9,164 bases of DNA from VBKO01 sp036393835 (GCA_036393835.1 DASWGI010000196.1:1-9164); one strand, 5' to 3'; shown: positions 1 through 6,844, numbered from the stretch's first letter. A program made the numbers and translations. The notes: generated by a model from the sequence alone, not told the origin.

Positions 1-980
1 CCGACGGGGCGGCCCTCGGGATCGACGACGGGGAGTTGGTCGATCTGGCCCTCGCGGAGGATCTCGGCGGCGGTGACGGCCAGGTCGTCCGGGCCCACGG
101 TGCGCGGGTTCCGGCCCATGACGGCGGACACCGAGCGGGTGAAGTCCACGTCGTTCTGCTGGACCAGGCGGCGCAGGTCGCCGTCGGTGAAGATGCCGAC
201 CAGCTTCCCTGACTCGTCCACCACGCTCGCCGCTCCGGGCCGTCCCACCGTGCTCATGACCGCGGCGGTCTCCCGCAGGCTGGTGTCCCCGCTGACCGTC
301 GGGTTCGCCGCGCCCGTCCGCATCACCTCGCGCACGCGGAGCAGCCGCCTGCCCAGCGAGCCGGCCGGATGCAGCTCGGCGAACTGCTCGGGCGAGAAGC
401 CGCGCCGGTGCAGGACCGTCATCGCCAGGGCATCCCCTAGCGCGAGGAGCGCGACCGTGCTGGTCGTCGGCGCGAGGCCCAGCGGGCACGCCTCCGGGAC
501 GGGGCCGATCTCCAGGACCACGTCCGCGGCCGCGGCCAGCGAGCTCTTCTGGCCGCCGGTGACCGCGATGATCGGGGCGCCCATCCGCTTGAGCGCCGGC
601 AGCAGCCGCAAAATCTCTTCTGTTTCCCCGCTGTTCGATAGCGCGAGCACCAGGTCCCCGGGCACCAGCCGCCCCAGGTCTCCGTGCAGCGCCTCGGCGG
701 GGTGCAGGAACAGCGACGGCGTCCCGGTGGACGCGAACGTCGCGCTGATCTTCTGCGCGATGAACCCGGGCTTTCCCATCCCGGTGACCACCACTCGCCC
801 CGAGCAGGCCAGGATGCGCTCCACCGCCTCGGAGAAGTCGCCGTCGATGCGGGCGCAGAGCTGCTCGATGGCCGCCGCCTCGGCGCGCAGGACGCCGCGG
901 GCGTACTCGGCTGGATCGGCGGCGGAGGCGGTCTTGCGCTCCTCCACCTCGGCGAGCCGTCTGCGGGGATTCGATGCCAT
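1..980 (-). CDS. kdsD: D-arabinose-5-phosphate isomerase (KdsD/KpsF type), 3' end outside window
   Basis: This gene interconverts ribulose-5-phosphate and arabinose-5-phosphate, the first committed step of cytoplasmic Kdo synthesis for lipopolysaccharide. The minus strand reads open from ATG at 980 to the left edge, giving 326 residues. An SIS domain spans about residues 45-180, with GMGKPGF at 67-73, ALHGDLG at 97-103, a Ser-rich NSGET loop at 116-120, EACPLGLAPTTSTV at 163-176 and LHPAGSLG at 203-210. Two CBS repeats follow; the first includes FTDGDLRR and the second is cut near PVVDPEGRPVG. E. coli KdsD has 328 residues, so given a 15-20 residue N-terminal extension here, roughly 15-20 C-terminal residues are missing. 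The family call is firm. The start is less sure: no clear Shine-Dalgarno precedes the ATG, and an in-frame GTG lies 24 nt upstream at 1004. The gene is divergent from the FadR-like repressor and probably unrelated to it. Confidence 0.93.
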   Translation of the reverse strand, partial: MASNPRRRLAEVEERKTASAADPAEYARGVLRAEAAAIEQLCARIDGDFSEAVERILACSGRVVVTGMGKPGFIAQKISATFASTGTPSLFLHPAEALHGDLGRLVPGDLVLALSNSGETEEILRLLPALKRMGAPIIAVTGGQKSSLAAAADVVLEIGPVPEACPLGLAPTTSTVALLALGDALAMTVLHRRGFSPEQFAELHPAGSLGRRLLRVREVMRTGAANPTVSGDTSLRETAAVMSTVGRPGAASVVDESGKLVGIFTDGDLRRLVQQNDVDFTRSVSAVMGRNPRTVGPDDLAVTAAEILREGQIDQLPVVDPEGRPV

Positions 981-1037
981 CGGGGAGCGCGCGTGCCTTA
1001 CCACGCCAGTGCGGGTTCGTCACCTCTGCGACACGGC

Positions 1038-1066
1038 TTGACGCGGCGCGCCCCAAGCCCTATCTG
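1038..1066 (+). promoter_or_regulatory. Candidate sigma70-type promoter for the fadR-etfBA operon
   Basis: TTGACG at 1038-1043 matches the -35 consensus at five of six positions. After a 17-nt spacer, TATCTG at 1061-1066 is a weak -10 element with only three of six matches. The -10 overlaps the first bases of the palindrome at 1065-1082, so a bound repressor would block polymerase. This is inference from spacing and hexamers only. Confidence 0.4.
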
Positions 1067-1082
1067 AATGAGCCCTCATTCA
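1065..1082. promoter_or_regulatory. FadR-type operator palindrome
   Basis: The sequence TGAATGAGCCCTCATTCA is a perfect inverted repeat with 8-bp arms around a central CC. The Bacillus FadR (YsiA) operator consensus, recalled as TGAATGAMTANTCATTCA, has the same length and identical 7-bp outer arms; only the central four bases differ. The site lies 52 nt upstream of a FadR-like TetR gene that leads into etfB and etfA, and it overlaps the candidate -10. I infer that it is the autoregulatory operator, relieved by long-chain acyl-CoA as in Bacillus. Confidence 0.8.
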
Positions 1083-1134
1083 GCCGGGGCGTCCGGCTGG
1101 ACCGAGGGACCCGAGGGAGCGCGAGACGGCCACC

Positions 1135-1749
1135 TTGCAGGCGCGAGAGCAGCGGAACGACAAGCGCGCGCGGATCCTCGACGCGGCGGTGAAGGTGTTC
1201 GCGGAGCGCGGCTACTTCAGCTCGACCGTCGCCGAGATCGCGCGCGCGGCGGGTGTCGCGGACGGCACCATCTACCTGTATTTCAAGAGCAAGGACGACC
1301 TGCTGCTGCGCCTCTTCGACGAGAAGATGACGCAGCTCCTCGCCGAGGCGAAGGCGGCGCTGGCCGAGGAGCGCGACGCGCCCTCGCGCCTCAAGCGCTT
1401 CATCCAGCTGCACTTCTCGCTGGTGGAGAAGAACCCCGACCTCGCCTCGGTGCTGGTCGTCGAGCTGCGGCAGAGCGCGCAGTTCCTCAAGTCCGCTGAC
1501 CGGCAGAAGCTCGGGGCGGCCTACCTCGACCTCATCGCGCAAGTGGTCAGGGACGGACAGGAGAAGGGCGAGCTGACCGCCTCGGTCTCGCCCGGCACGG
1601 CCAAACGGGCCATCTTCGGCGCTCTCGACGAGCTGGCCCTGGGATGGCTCCTCTCGGGGCGCCGCGCGTCGCTGAAGAAGACGGGGCACGAGGTCGCGGA
1701 GTGGCTCGTCCGCGGGCTCGTCCCGCATGACACCGGAGGTAGAGAGTGA
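1135..1749 (+). CDS. fadR: TetR-family transcriptional repressor, FadR (YsiA)-like
   Basis: This is a 204-residue DNA-binding repressor predicted to control fatty-acid degradation and ETF genes. The N-terminal TetR helix-turn-helix covers about residues 12-58, with the typical recognition region VADGTIYLYFKSKDDLL at 41-57. The ligand domain carries the HFSL and VVELRQS segments, which I recall as conserved in Bacillus subtilis FadR; length and overall pattern also match. The stop overlaps the etfB start in a GTGA arrangement, so the two are translationally coupled. The start is TTG at 1135: no in-frame ATG or GTG precedes it back to the operator, and a purine-rich GGGAG at 1115-1119 is rather far away, so initiation may be weak. 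The FadR-type palindrome just upstream supports autoregulation. The TetR call is certain. The FadR assignment rests on sequence resemblance, operator and neighbours; acyl-CoA as ligand is inferred. Confidence 0.9.
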   Translation: MQAREQRNDKRARILDAAVKVFAERGYFSSTVAEIARAAGVADGTIYLYFKSKDDLLLRLFDEKMTQLLAEAKAALAEERDAPSRLKRFIQLHFSLVEKNPDLASVLVVELRQSAQFLKSADRQKLGAAYLDLIAQVVRDGQEKGELTASVSPGTAKRAIFGALDELALGWLLSGRRASLKKTGHEVAEWLVRGLVPHDTGGRE

Positions 1750-2546
1750 AGATCCTGGTCACCATCAAGCGGGTCGAGGACTACGAGTCCAAGATCAAGG
1801 TCAAGCCCGACAACAGCTGGATCGTCACGGACGGCGTGAACTACAGGGCCAATCCGTTCGATGAGATCGCCGTGGAAGAAGCGCTCCGGCTTCGCGACAC
1901 GAACATGCCGTCGGAAGTGGTCGTGGTGAGCGTCGGCCCGGCCGCGGCGGGGGCCGAGATTCGCAGCGGGCTCGCGATGGGCGCCGACCGCGGCATCCTG
2001 GTCAAGCACGACGCGTTCGTGGATTCCGACGGCGTGGCGCGCGTGCTGAAGGCGGTGATCGACACGGAGAAGCCGGACCTGGTGCTGATGGGCAAGCAGG
2101 CGGTGGACGTCGACGACAACGTCGCGGGCCAGCTGCTCGCCGAGTACCTCGGGTGGGGCCAGGCGACCTTCGCCTCGAAGAAGGAGTCGCTTGAGTCTCC
2201 TGAGGAGAAGGCCAAGAAGCCCGGCATCAAGCTCGGGGCGGACAAGAGAACCGCGCAGGTCGCGCGCGAGGTGGACGGCGGGCTGGAAGTGCTCGAGGTG
2301 CAGCTCCCGGCGATCGTCACCGTGGACCTGCGGCTCAACGTGCCGCGCTACGCCTCGCTGCCCAACATCATGAAGGCAAAGAAGAAGCCCATCGCGGAGA
2401 TGACCCCGCAGCAGCTCGGCGTCGACGTGGTTCCCAAGGTCAAGGTGGTGAAGGTGGAGCCGCCGGCGCAGCGCACGGCGGGCGTGAAGGTGCCCGACGT
2501 CCAGACCCTGGTGCAGAAGCTGCACTCGGAAGCGAAGGTGATCTGA
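1746..2546 (+). CDS. etfB: Electron transfer flavoprotein, beta subunit
   Basis: EtfB pairs with EtfA to form the cytoplasmic heterodimer that accepts electrons from acyl-CoA dehydrogenases and passes them to ETF:quinone oxidoreductase. The 266-residue protein begins MKILVTIKRV, as is typical. It has the AMP-binding stretch GKQAVDVDDNVAGQLLAEYL at about 116-135 and the family signature REVDGGLEVLEVQLPAIVTV at 174-193, followed by PRYASLPNIMKAKKKPI. The GTG start at 1746 sits 5 nt after a strong GGAGGT (1735-1740) and overlaps the repressor stop. A lysine- and glutamate-rich insert of roughly 20 residues (about 146-169) lies between the AMP-binding region and the signature, making the protein slightly longer than the usual 250 or so. 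Nothing seen here decides between a conventional and an electron-bifurcating ETF; the FadR-type control favours the conventional kind. Confidence 0.96.
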   Translation: MKILVTIKRVEDYESKIKVKPDNSWIVTDGVNYRANPFDEIAVEEALRLRDTNMPSEVVVVSVGPAAAGAEIRSGLAMGADRGILVKHDAFVDSDGVARVLKAVIDTEKPDLVLMGKQAVDVDDNVAGQLLAEYLGWGQATFASKKESLESPEEKAKKPGIKLGADKRTAQVAREVDGGLEVLEVQLPAIVTVDLRLNVPRYASLPNIMKAKKKPIAEMTPQQLGVDVVPKVKVVKVEPPAQRTAGVKVPDVQTLVQKLHSEAKVI

Positions 2547-2547
2547 C

Positions 2548-3498
2548 ATGGGGACGATCCTGGTGGTGGGGGAGCAGGCCAACGGACATCTGAAGAAGGC
2601 GACGCTCTCGGCGCTCACCGCGGCGCAGCAGGTCGCGCAGAATACGGGCGGCAACATCGCCGGCGTGGTCATCGGCGCGGGCGCCGGGCAGGCGGCGCAG
2701 GAGCTGGCGGGCTACGGGATCCCGGTGCACGTGGTCGAGGGCGCCGCGTTCGAGCATGCGCTGGCCGAGACGCATTCGGCCGCTGCCGCCGAGGTGGCGA
2801 AGAAAGCGGGCGCCGACGAGGTCGTCATCGCCGCCACCGCGTACGGCAAGGACATCGCCCCGCGCATCGCGGCGAAGCTCGGCGCCGGGCTCGCCTCGGA
2901 CGTTCTGGCCATCGTCGGCGCCAACCAGTTCAAGCGCGCCATGTGGGCCGGCAATGCCATCGCCACGGTGGAGGTGACCACGCCGGTGAAGGTCGTCACC
3001 GTGCGAGCCACCGAGTTCGCGGCCCCGCAGAAGGCGCAGGGCAAAGGGTCGGTGACGCCCGCGCAGGTGGCGGCGCCGCAGCCGAAGACGAAGTTCGTCG
3101 AATTCAACGAGGTGAAGAGCGCGCGGCCGGAGCTGACCGAGGCGCGGGTAGTGGTCTCGGGCGGGCGCGGCACCAAGGGAGACTTCAAGCCCATCGAGCA
3201 GCTTGCCGACGTGCTCAACGCGGCGGTGGGCGCGTCGCGCGCGGTGGTCGACGCCGGCTGGCAGCCCAACGATCTGCAGGTCGGCCAGACGGGCAAGGTG
3301 GTCGCGCCGCAGCTCTACGTGGCCGCGGGCATCTCCGGCGCCATCCAGCACCTCGCCGGGATGAAGGGTTCCAAGACGATCGTGGCCATCAACAAGGACG
3401 CGGAGGCGCCCATCTTCCAGGTCGCCGACTACGGCCTGGTCGCGGACCTGTTCAAGGCGCTGCCGGAGATGGCCGAGGCGGTGAAGAAGCTGCAGTGA
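2548..3498 (+). CDS. etfA: Electron transfer flavoprotein, alpha subunit
   Basis: EtfA is the FAD-carrying partner of EtfB. The 316-residue length is normal. The N-terminal half (about 1-185) has the ETF fold, with TAYGKDIAPRIAAKLGAGLASD at about 97-118 (split here only by wording). The C-terminal FAD domain contains SGGRG at 204-208, QVGQTGKVVAPQLYVAAG at 244-261, ISGAIQHLAG at 262-271 and VAINKDAEAPIFQVADYG at 279-296, which together match the family signature. ATG at 2548 follows the etfB stop by one nucleotide, with GAAGG at 2534-2538 as ribosome binding site. The stop overlaps the GTG start of the downstream hydrolase. No damaged or missing key residue was seen. The order repressor, etfB, etfA indicates coordinate synthesis under FadR control. 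Confidence 0.96.
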   Translation: MGTILVVGEQANGHLKKATLSALTAAQQVAQNTGGNIAGVVIGAGAGQAAQELAGYGIPVHVVEGAAFEHALAETHSAAAAEVAKKAGADEVVIAATAYGKDIAPRIAAKLGAGLASDVLAIVGANQFKRAMWAGNAIATVEVTTPVKVVTVRATEFAAPQKAQGKGSVTPAQVAAPQPKTKFVEFNEVKSARPELTEARVVVSGGRGTKGDFKPIEQLADVLNAAVGASRAVVDAGWQPNDLQVGQTGKVVAPQLYVAAGISGAIQHLAGMKGSKTIVAINKDAEAPIFQVADYGLVADLFKALPEMAEAVKKLQ

Positions 3499-4397
3499 GC
3501 AGCCTCGCCGCCCTCGGGGTCCATCGCGTCCCGGTCCCGGTGCCGTTCGCCGAGGCGGGCGGGCCGGCGAACGTCTACGTGATCGAGGAGGACGGCGGAG
3601 GGCTGGCCCTGTTCGATGCGGGCATCGGCACCCGCGAGGGACGCGATGCGCTGCTGGCCGGGTTCCGCGCGCTGGGACGGAGCCTGGGCGAGGTGCGACG
3701 CATCTTCGTCTCCCACGGGCACATCGATCACTACGGCTATGCGCGCGCCGCGCAGGAGGAGTCGGGCGCGCCCGTGTACGCGCACCCGCGCGACCACGAC
3801 AAGCTGACCGGGCACGACCGGACCGCGCAAAGGCTCGACCTGTACGCGGCGTACCTCGATCGGCTCGGCGCGCCGCGCGAGTTGCTCGGCCACGTGCGCG
3901 TGCACTGGCAGGACGTGGGCCGCATGGCCCGTCCCGTCGAGCAGGTCGAGCCCATCGGCGAGGGCGCGCGCCTGCGCTTCGCGCGCTTCTCCGCCGAGGT
4001 GCTGCACCTGCCGGGCCACACGCCCGGCCTGGTGTGCCTCTGGGCAAAGGATGAGGGGGTGCTGTTCTCGGACGACCACCTGCTCGAGCGGGTCAGCCCC
4101 AACCCGCTGCTCGATCTGGAAGGCCGGGCGGAGCCCAGGCACCGCGCGCTGGTCGAGTACGTCCGCTCGGCGCGGCGCGCCCGCGAGCTGCCCGCCCGGC
4201 TGGTCGCGCCCGGGCACGGCGAGCCGTTCACCGGCCACGCCGAGGTGATCGACCGGCTCCTCGCCTTCTACGAGAAGCGCCAGGCGCGCATCCTGGACCT
4301 GCTCGCGGACGGACCGCAGACGCCCGCGCAGCTGGTCCCGCGCGTGTTCCCGCACGCCAGGCCGGCGCAGCACTACCTCACGCTCTCTCGGAGGTGA
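3495..4397 (+). CDS. Metallo-beta-lactamase-fold hydrolase (LACTB2-like), C-terminus altered by a probable frameshift
   Basis: This is a 300-residue zinc hydrolase of the metallo-beta-lactamase superfamily. The metal-binding set is intact: H74, H76, D78 and H79 in SHGHIDH, H175 in PGHTPG, D194 in FSDDHLL and H241 in APGHGEP. A LACTB2-type C-terminal winged helix begins around residue 265. The GTG start at 3495 overlaps the etfA stop (GTGA), so the gene is coupled to the ETF genes; the substrate is unknown. After HYLTLS (293-298) the frame ends at once as RR-stop. Shifting by two bases inside the CTCTCTC run at 4383-4389 restores SEVMGNLEVLEERRRVRREE and continues to a TAG at 4484-4486, giving 329 residues. 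The annotated product therefore lacks the last part of the winged helix, through mutation, repeat slippage or sequencing error. The catalytic domain is unaffected. Confidence 0.88.
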   Translation: MSSLAALGVHRVPVPVPFAEAGGPANVYVIEEDGGGLALFDAGIGTREGRDALLAGFRALGRSLGEVRRIFVSHGHIDHYGYARAAQEESGAPVYAHPRDHDKLTGHDRTAQRLDLYAAYLDRLGAPRELLGHVRVHWQDVGRMARPVEQVEPIGEGARLRFARFSAEVLHLPGHTPGLVCLWAKDEGVLFSDDHLLERVSPNPLLDLEGRAEPRHRALVEYVRSARRARELPARLVAPGHGEPFTGHAEVIDRLLAFYEKRQARILDLLADGPQTPAQLVPRVFPHARPAQHYLTLSRR

Positions 4398-4486
4398 TGG
4401 GCAACCTGGAGGTGCTGGAGGAGCGACGCCGCGTGCGTCGCGAGGAGCGGTCCGGCCGCATCGTGTTCCTCCGCGAGGTGGGGTAG
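4398..4486 (+). other. Out-of-frame C-terminal remnant of the hydrolase winged helix
   Basis: In the frame shifted relative to the hydrolase, codons from 4388 to the TAG at 4484-4486 encode SEVMGNLEVLEERRRVRREE followed by RSGRIVFLREVG. This is the helix and wing pattern expected at the end of LACTB2-like proteins. An ATG at 4397 overlaps the hydrolase stop as TGATG and could give a separate 29-residue peptide by reinitiation, but GGAGG at 4390-4394 is only 2 nt away, too close for efficient use. A displaced domain fragment is the simplest reading. Confidence 0.75.
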
Positions 4487-4495
4487 GGTGCGCGC

Positions 4496-4792
4496 GTGGA
4501 CGAGGTCCTGCACCTGCGCCCGCTGCGCCATCCCGCGGTCGAGTGGCGCGAGATCGGCGGTGAGTCCACGCTCGTCCTTCCCGGGGAGACCGCCGCCTCC
4601 GAGGAGCTGAACGAGGTGGCGAGCCGGATCTGGGAGCTGTGCGACGGCCGCCGGACGGTCCGCGAGATCGCCGCTCGCGTGGTCGAGGAGTTCGAGGTGG
4701 ACTTCGCCACCGCGGAGCACGACGCGGCGGAGTTCGTCCGCGAGATGCTGCAGGGCGGGCTGCTCTTGCCCGGAGACGGCGCCTCGGCATGA
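4496..4792 (+). CDS. PqqD-like small protein (RRE-type winged helix)
   Basis: This 98-residue protein resembles the PqqD family, the peptide-binding winged-helix fold that presents RiPP precursor peptides to modifying enzymes. The diagnostic core runs from about residue 38 to 90: LNEVASRIWELCDGRRTV, then REIAARVVEEFEVD, then an acidic helix ending FVREMLQGGLLLP. The GTG start at 4496 lies 9 nt beyond the restored end of the hydrolase reading frame (4486), and its stop overlaps the antiporter start as ATGA, so it is translationally coupled to the antiporter. No radical SAM enzyme, precursor peptide or pqq gene is visible in the window, so a RiPP role cannot be claimed. PqqD-like proteins of unknown role also occur alone. 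No clear Shine-Dalgarno precedes the GTG; coupling to the upstream gene may supply ribosomes. Confidence 0.82.
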   Translation: MDEVLHLRPLRHPAVEWREIGGESTLVLPGETAASEELNEVASRIWELCDGRRTVREIAARVVEEFEVDFATAEHDAAEFVREMLQGGLLLPGDGASA

Positions 4793-5904
4793 TGCGCTGG
4801 CTCTGGCGCGGATCGCTGCTGCTCCTCCCGCTGGCCATCGCGGTGCACTTCCTCTGGCCGGGCAATCCGACGGCCGTGTTCGTGCTCTCGGCGCTCTCGC
4901 TGATGCCGCTGGCGAAGAGCATCGGCGACGCGACCGAGGAGCTGGCGGAGCGGGTCGGGCCCACCCTCGGCAGCCTCCTCAACGTGACCTTCGGCAACGC
5001 GGCCGAGCTGATCCTGGGCATCTCGGCGCTGGCGCGCGGGCACGTGGATCTGGTCAAGGGAAGCCTCACCGGGAGCATCGTGGCGAATCTCCTCCTGGTC
5101 GGCGGAGCGGCCATCGTCGCCGGCGGAGTCCGCTTCCCCACGCTCCGGTTCAACCGCACCTCCGCGGGCGCCCACGTCTCGACCCTGTTCCTGGCGGTGG
5201 TCGCGCTGGCCGTCCCGACCATGCTGGCGACCGCCGGGCAGGTGCCGCAGCGCGCGCACCTGCTCTCGGAGGAGATCTCGGTCGTCCTGATCGCCATGTA
5301 CGCGCTTTCGCTGCTCTTCCAGCTCCGCACGCACGCGGGGCTGCTCGACGCCCCGGCGAAGGCGCGCACGCCGCTGCTCGCCACGCCCGCGGAAGCCGCC
5401 GCCGCGCGGCGCCCGCCGCCGGAGCGGGAGCACCGGCCGCTCTGGAGGGCCGTCGTCGCGCTGACGCTCTCGGCTGGCGCGACGGCGGTCGCCAGCGAGC
5501 TGCTGGTCGGCGCGCTGGAAGGCACGCTCCAGGCCGTGCACTTGCCGGAAACGTTCGTGGGCGTGGTGATCGTCGCCGTGGTGGGGAACGCTGCCGAGCA
5601 CTCCACCGCGGTGCTCTTCGGCCGCCGCGGAGACATGGATATCGCGCTGGGCATCGCCTGGGAGTCCTCGAAGCAGATCGCGCTCTTCGTCGCTCCCGTC
5701 CTGGTGTTCACCGGCCTCCTGCTCGGCGCCCCGATGGACCTCGCCTTCCGCCCGCTGGAGACGGTCGCCGTCGGCGTGGCGGTGCTCTCCACCGCGCTTA
5801 TCGGGCTGGACGGAGAGACGCACTGGCTCGAGGGCGCGTTCCTGCTCGCGGTCTACGCGGTGCTCGGCCTCGGTTTCTGGTTCGTGGGTCAGTCGCCGCC
5901 GTAA
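4789..5904 (+). CDS. Ca2+/H+ antiporter, CAX family (ChaA/VCX1-like)
   Basis: This 371-residue inner-membrane protein exchanges cytoplasmic calcium, or a similar cation, for protons. It shows the two inverted CAX alpha repeats: GNAAELILG at 69-77 in the first half, and GNAAEHSTAV at 266-275 followed by GRRGDMDIALGIAWESSKQIALFVAP in the second (positions 278-303). About eleven hydrophobic segments are present. A hydrophilic central loop at about 183-218, rich in Ala, Pro, Arg and Glu, separates the halves, as in other CAX proteins. Here the loop is basic and proline-rich rather than a long acidic tract. ATG codons at 4789 and 4792 are both in frame; the first overlaps the stop of the PqqD-like gene. 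A GC-rich hairpin spans the stop codon. Transported ion and direction are family knowledge, not shown by this sequence. Confidence 0.93.
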   Translation: MMRWLWRGSLLLLPLAIAVHFLWPGNPTAVFVLSALSLMPLAKSIGDATEELAERVGPTLGSLLNVTFGNAAELILGISALARGHVDLVKGSLTGSIVANLLLVGGAAIVAGGVRFPTLRFNRTSAGAHVSTLFLAVVALAVPTMLATAGQVPQRAHLLSEEISVVLIAMYALSLLFQLRTHAGLLDAPAKARTPLLATPAEAAAARRPPPEREHRPLWRAVVALTLSAGATAVASELLVGALEGTLQAVHLPETFVGVVIVAVVGNAAEHSTAVLFGRRGDMDIALGIAWESSKQIALFVAPVLVFTGLLLGAPMDLAFRPLETVAVGVAVLSTALIGLDGETHWLEGAFLLAVYAVLGLGFWFVGQSPP

Positions 5905-5923
5905 TCGGCGGCGCTGCGCTTTT
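5894..5923 (+). terminator. Hairpin over the antiporter stop codon, possible weak terminator or attenuator
   Basis: CGCCGCCG (5894-5901) and CGGCGGCG (5906-5913) form a perfect 8-bp stem around the loop TAAT. The loop contains most of the TAA stop at 5902-5904. The only T-run, TTTT at 5920-5923, starts 6 nt past the stem, so this is not a classical intrinsic terminator. It may reduce read-through into the EamA gene or stabilise the mRNA 3' end. Confidence 0.4.
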
Positions 5924-5938
5924 CATGGCGAGGACATC

Positions 5939-6844
5939 GTGGCATGCGTTCCGGCCGTGGCCGACCTCGCGCTCGCCGGCATCATGGCGATCTGGGGGAG
6001 CACCTTCGCGGTGGTGCGCGCGCTGGTCGGCGGAGGCGAGGCGCCCGTCTCGCCGCTGTTGCTCGTGACGGTCCGGATGGCGCTCGCTTCGGCGCTGCTC
6101 GTGGCCTGGCTCGCGCTGCGGGGCGAGCTGCGCTTCAGCCGCGCGGTCTGGCGCGACGGCCTGGTGTGCGCGGCGCTCCTCGGAGGCGGCTTCCTCCTGC
6201 AGATCGAGGGGCAGCACCGCACCACCGCCTCGCGCAGCGGCTTCCTCACCGGGCTGGTGGTGGTGTTCGTGCCGCTGCTCGATCTGCTCCTCTTCCGCAG
6301 GCGGCCCTCCGCCCCCGCCGCCGCGGGCATCGCGCTCGCGTTCACCGGGATGGTGCTCCTCTCCAGCGGCGGCCCTTTGGGCCAGGCACAGCTCCTCGGA
6401 GACCTGCTCACGGTCGGGTGCGCCGTCGTGTTCGCCGGCCACATCATCGCGCTGGGCCGGGTGGCGGAGCGGCACCCGGTGTTGCCGCTGCTCCTCGTGC
6501 AGCTGGTCGGGACCGGGGCGATGGCGGCGGTAGCGGGCCCGTTCGTCGAGCGGCAGCACTTCACCTCCGATCCGCGCGCCTTCGCGGCGGTGGCCTACCT
6601 GGCGGTGTTCGCGACCCTGCTTGCGTTCGGGGTGCAGACCTGGGCGCAGCGGCGCCTGCCGCCGGTGCGGATGGCGCTGCTCTCGGCGCTGGAGCCGGCC
6701 TTCGCGGCGGTCTGGGCCGCGGTGCTGATCGGGGAGCGGCTCAGCCGTCTGGAGCTGTGGGGTGGCGCGCTGATCGTGCTCGGAGTGGCGGTGGGGGAGA
6801 CGGGCACGGCCCTCCTCTCGCGCCAGCGCGGGCCGGCGGCCTAG
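5939..6844 (+). CDS. EamA-family (DMT superfamily) permease
   Basis: This is a 301-residue inner-membrane transporter with two tandem EamA repeats, at about residues 8-142 and 155-292, and ten predicted helices, the normal layout. The first repeat has the typical IMAIWGSTFAVVR start. The second ends with FGVQTWAQRRLPPVRMALL, then SALEPAFAAVWAAVLIGERL, then GGALIVLGVAVGE, the hallmark helix-9/10 block. Members export or import amino acids, metabolites or drugs; nothing here identifies the substrate. The GTG start at 5939 has GAGG at 5930-5933 as ribosome binding site with a 5-nt gap, and no earlier in-frame start exists. An ATG at 5925 is out of frame. The gene lies 34 nt after the antiporter stop and could be read through from the upstream operon despite the intervening hairpin. 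Confidence 0.92.
   Translation: MACVPAVADLALAGIMAIWGSTFAVVRALVGGGEAPVSPLLLVTVRMALASALLVAWLALRGELRFSRAVWRDGLVCAALLGGGFLLQIEGQHRTTASRSGFLTGLVVVFVPLLDLLLFRRRPSAPAAAGIALAFTGMVLLSSGGPLGQAQLLGDLLTVGCAVVFAGHIIALGRVAERHPVLPLLLVQLVGTGAMAAVAGPFVERQHFTSDPRAFAAVAYLAVFATLLAFGVQTWAQRRLPPVRMALLSALEPAFAAVWAAVLIGERLSRLELWGGALIVLGVAVGETGTALLSRQRGPAA

Noticed and set aside
73..1041. Long open frame on the plus strand over the kdsD region
   Set aside because: The opposite strand encodes a full set of SIS and CBS motifs of arabinose-5-phosphate isomerase. The plus-strand product is Ser/Arg/Pro-rich with no recognisable domain, as expected for an antisense shadow in GC-rich DNA.
2440..4047. 535-codon open frame on the minus strand
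   Set aside because: It is antisense to etfB, etfA and the hydrolase, is dominated by Arg, Gly and Ala, and shows no family motif.
4383..4397. Programmed -1 ribosomal frameshift in the hydrolase
   Set aside because: The run CTCTCTC is not an X-XXY-YYZ slippery heptamer and I saw no clear downstream pseudoknot. A simple dinucleotide indel explains the shift better, although GGAGG at 4390-4394 leaves a small doubt.
3429..5792. 787-codon open frame on the minus strand
   Set aside because: It runs antisense to the hydrolase, PqqD-like and antiporter genes, all of which have clear family motifs on the plus strand. Its own composition is repetitive Arg/Ala/Pro/Ser without domains.
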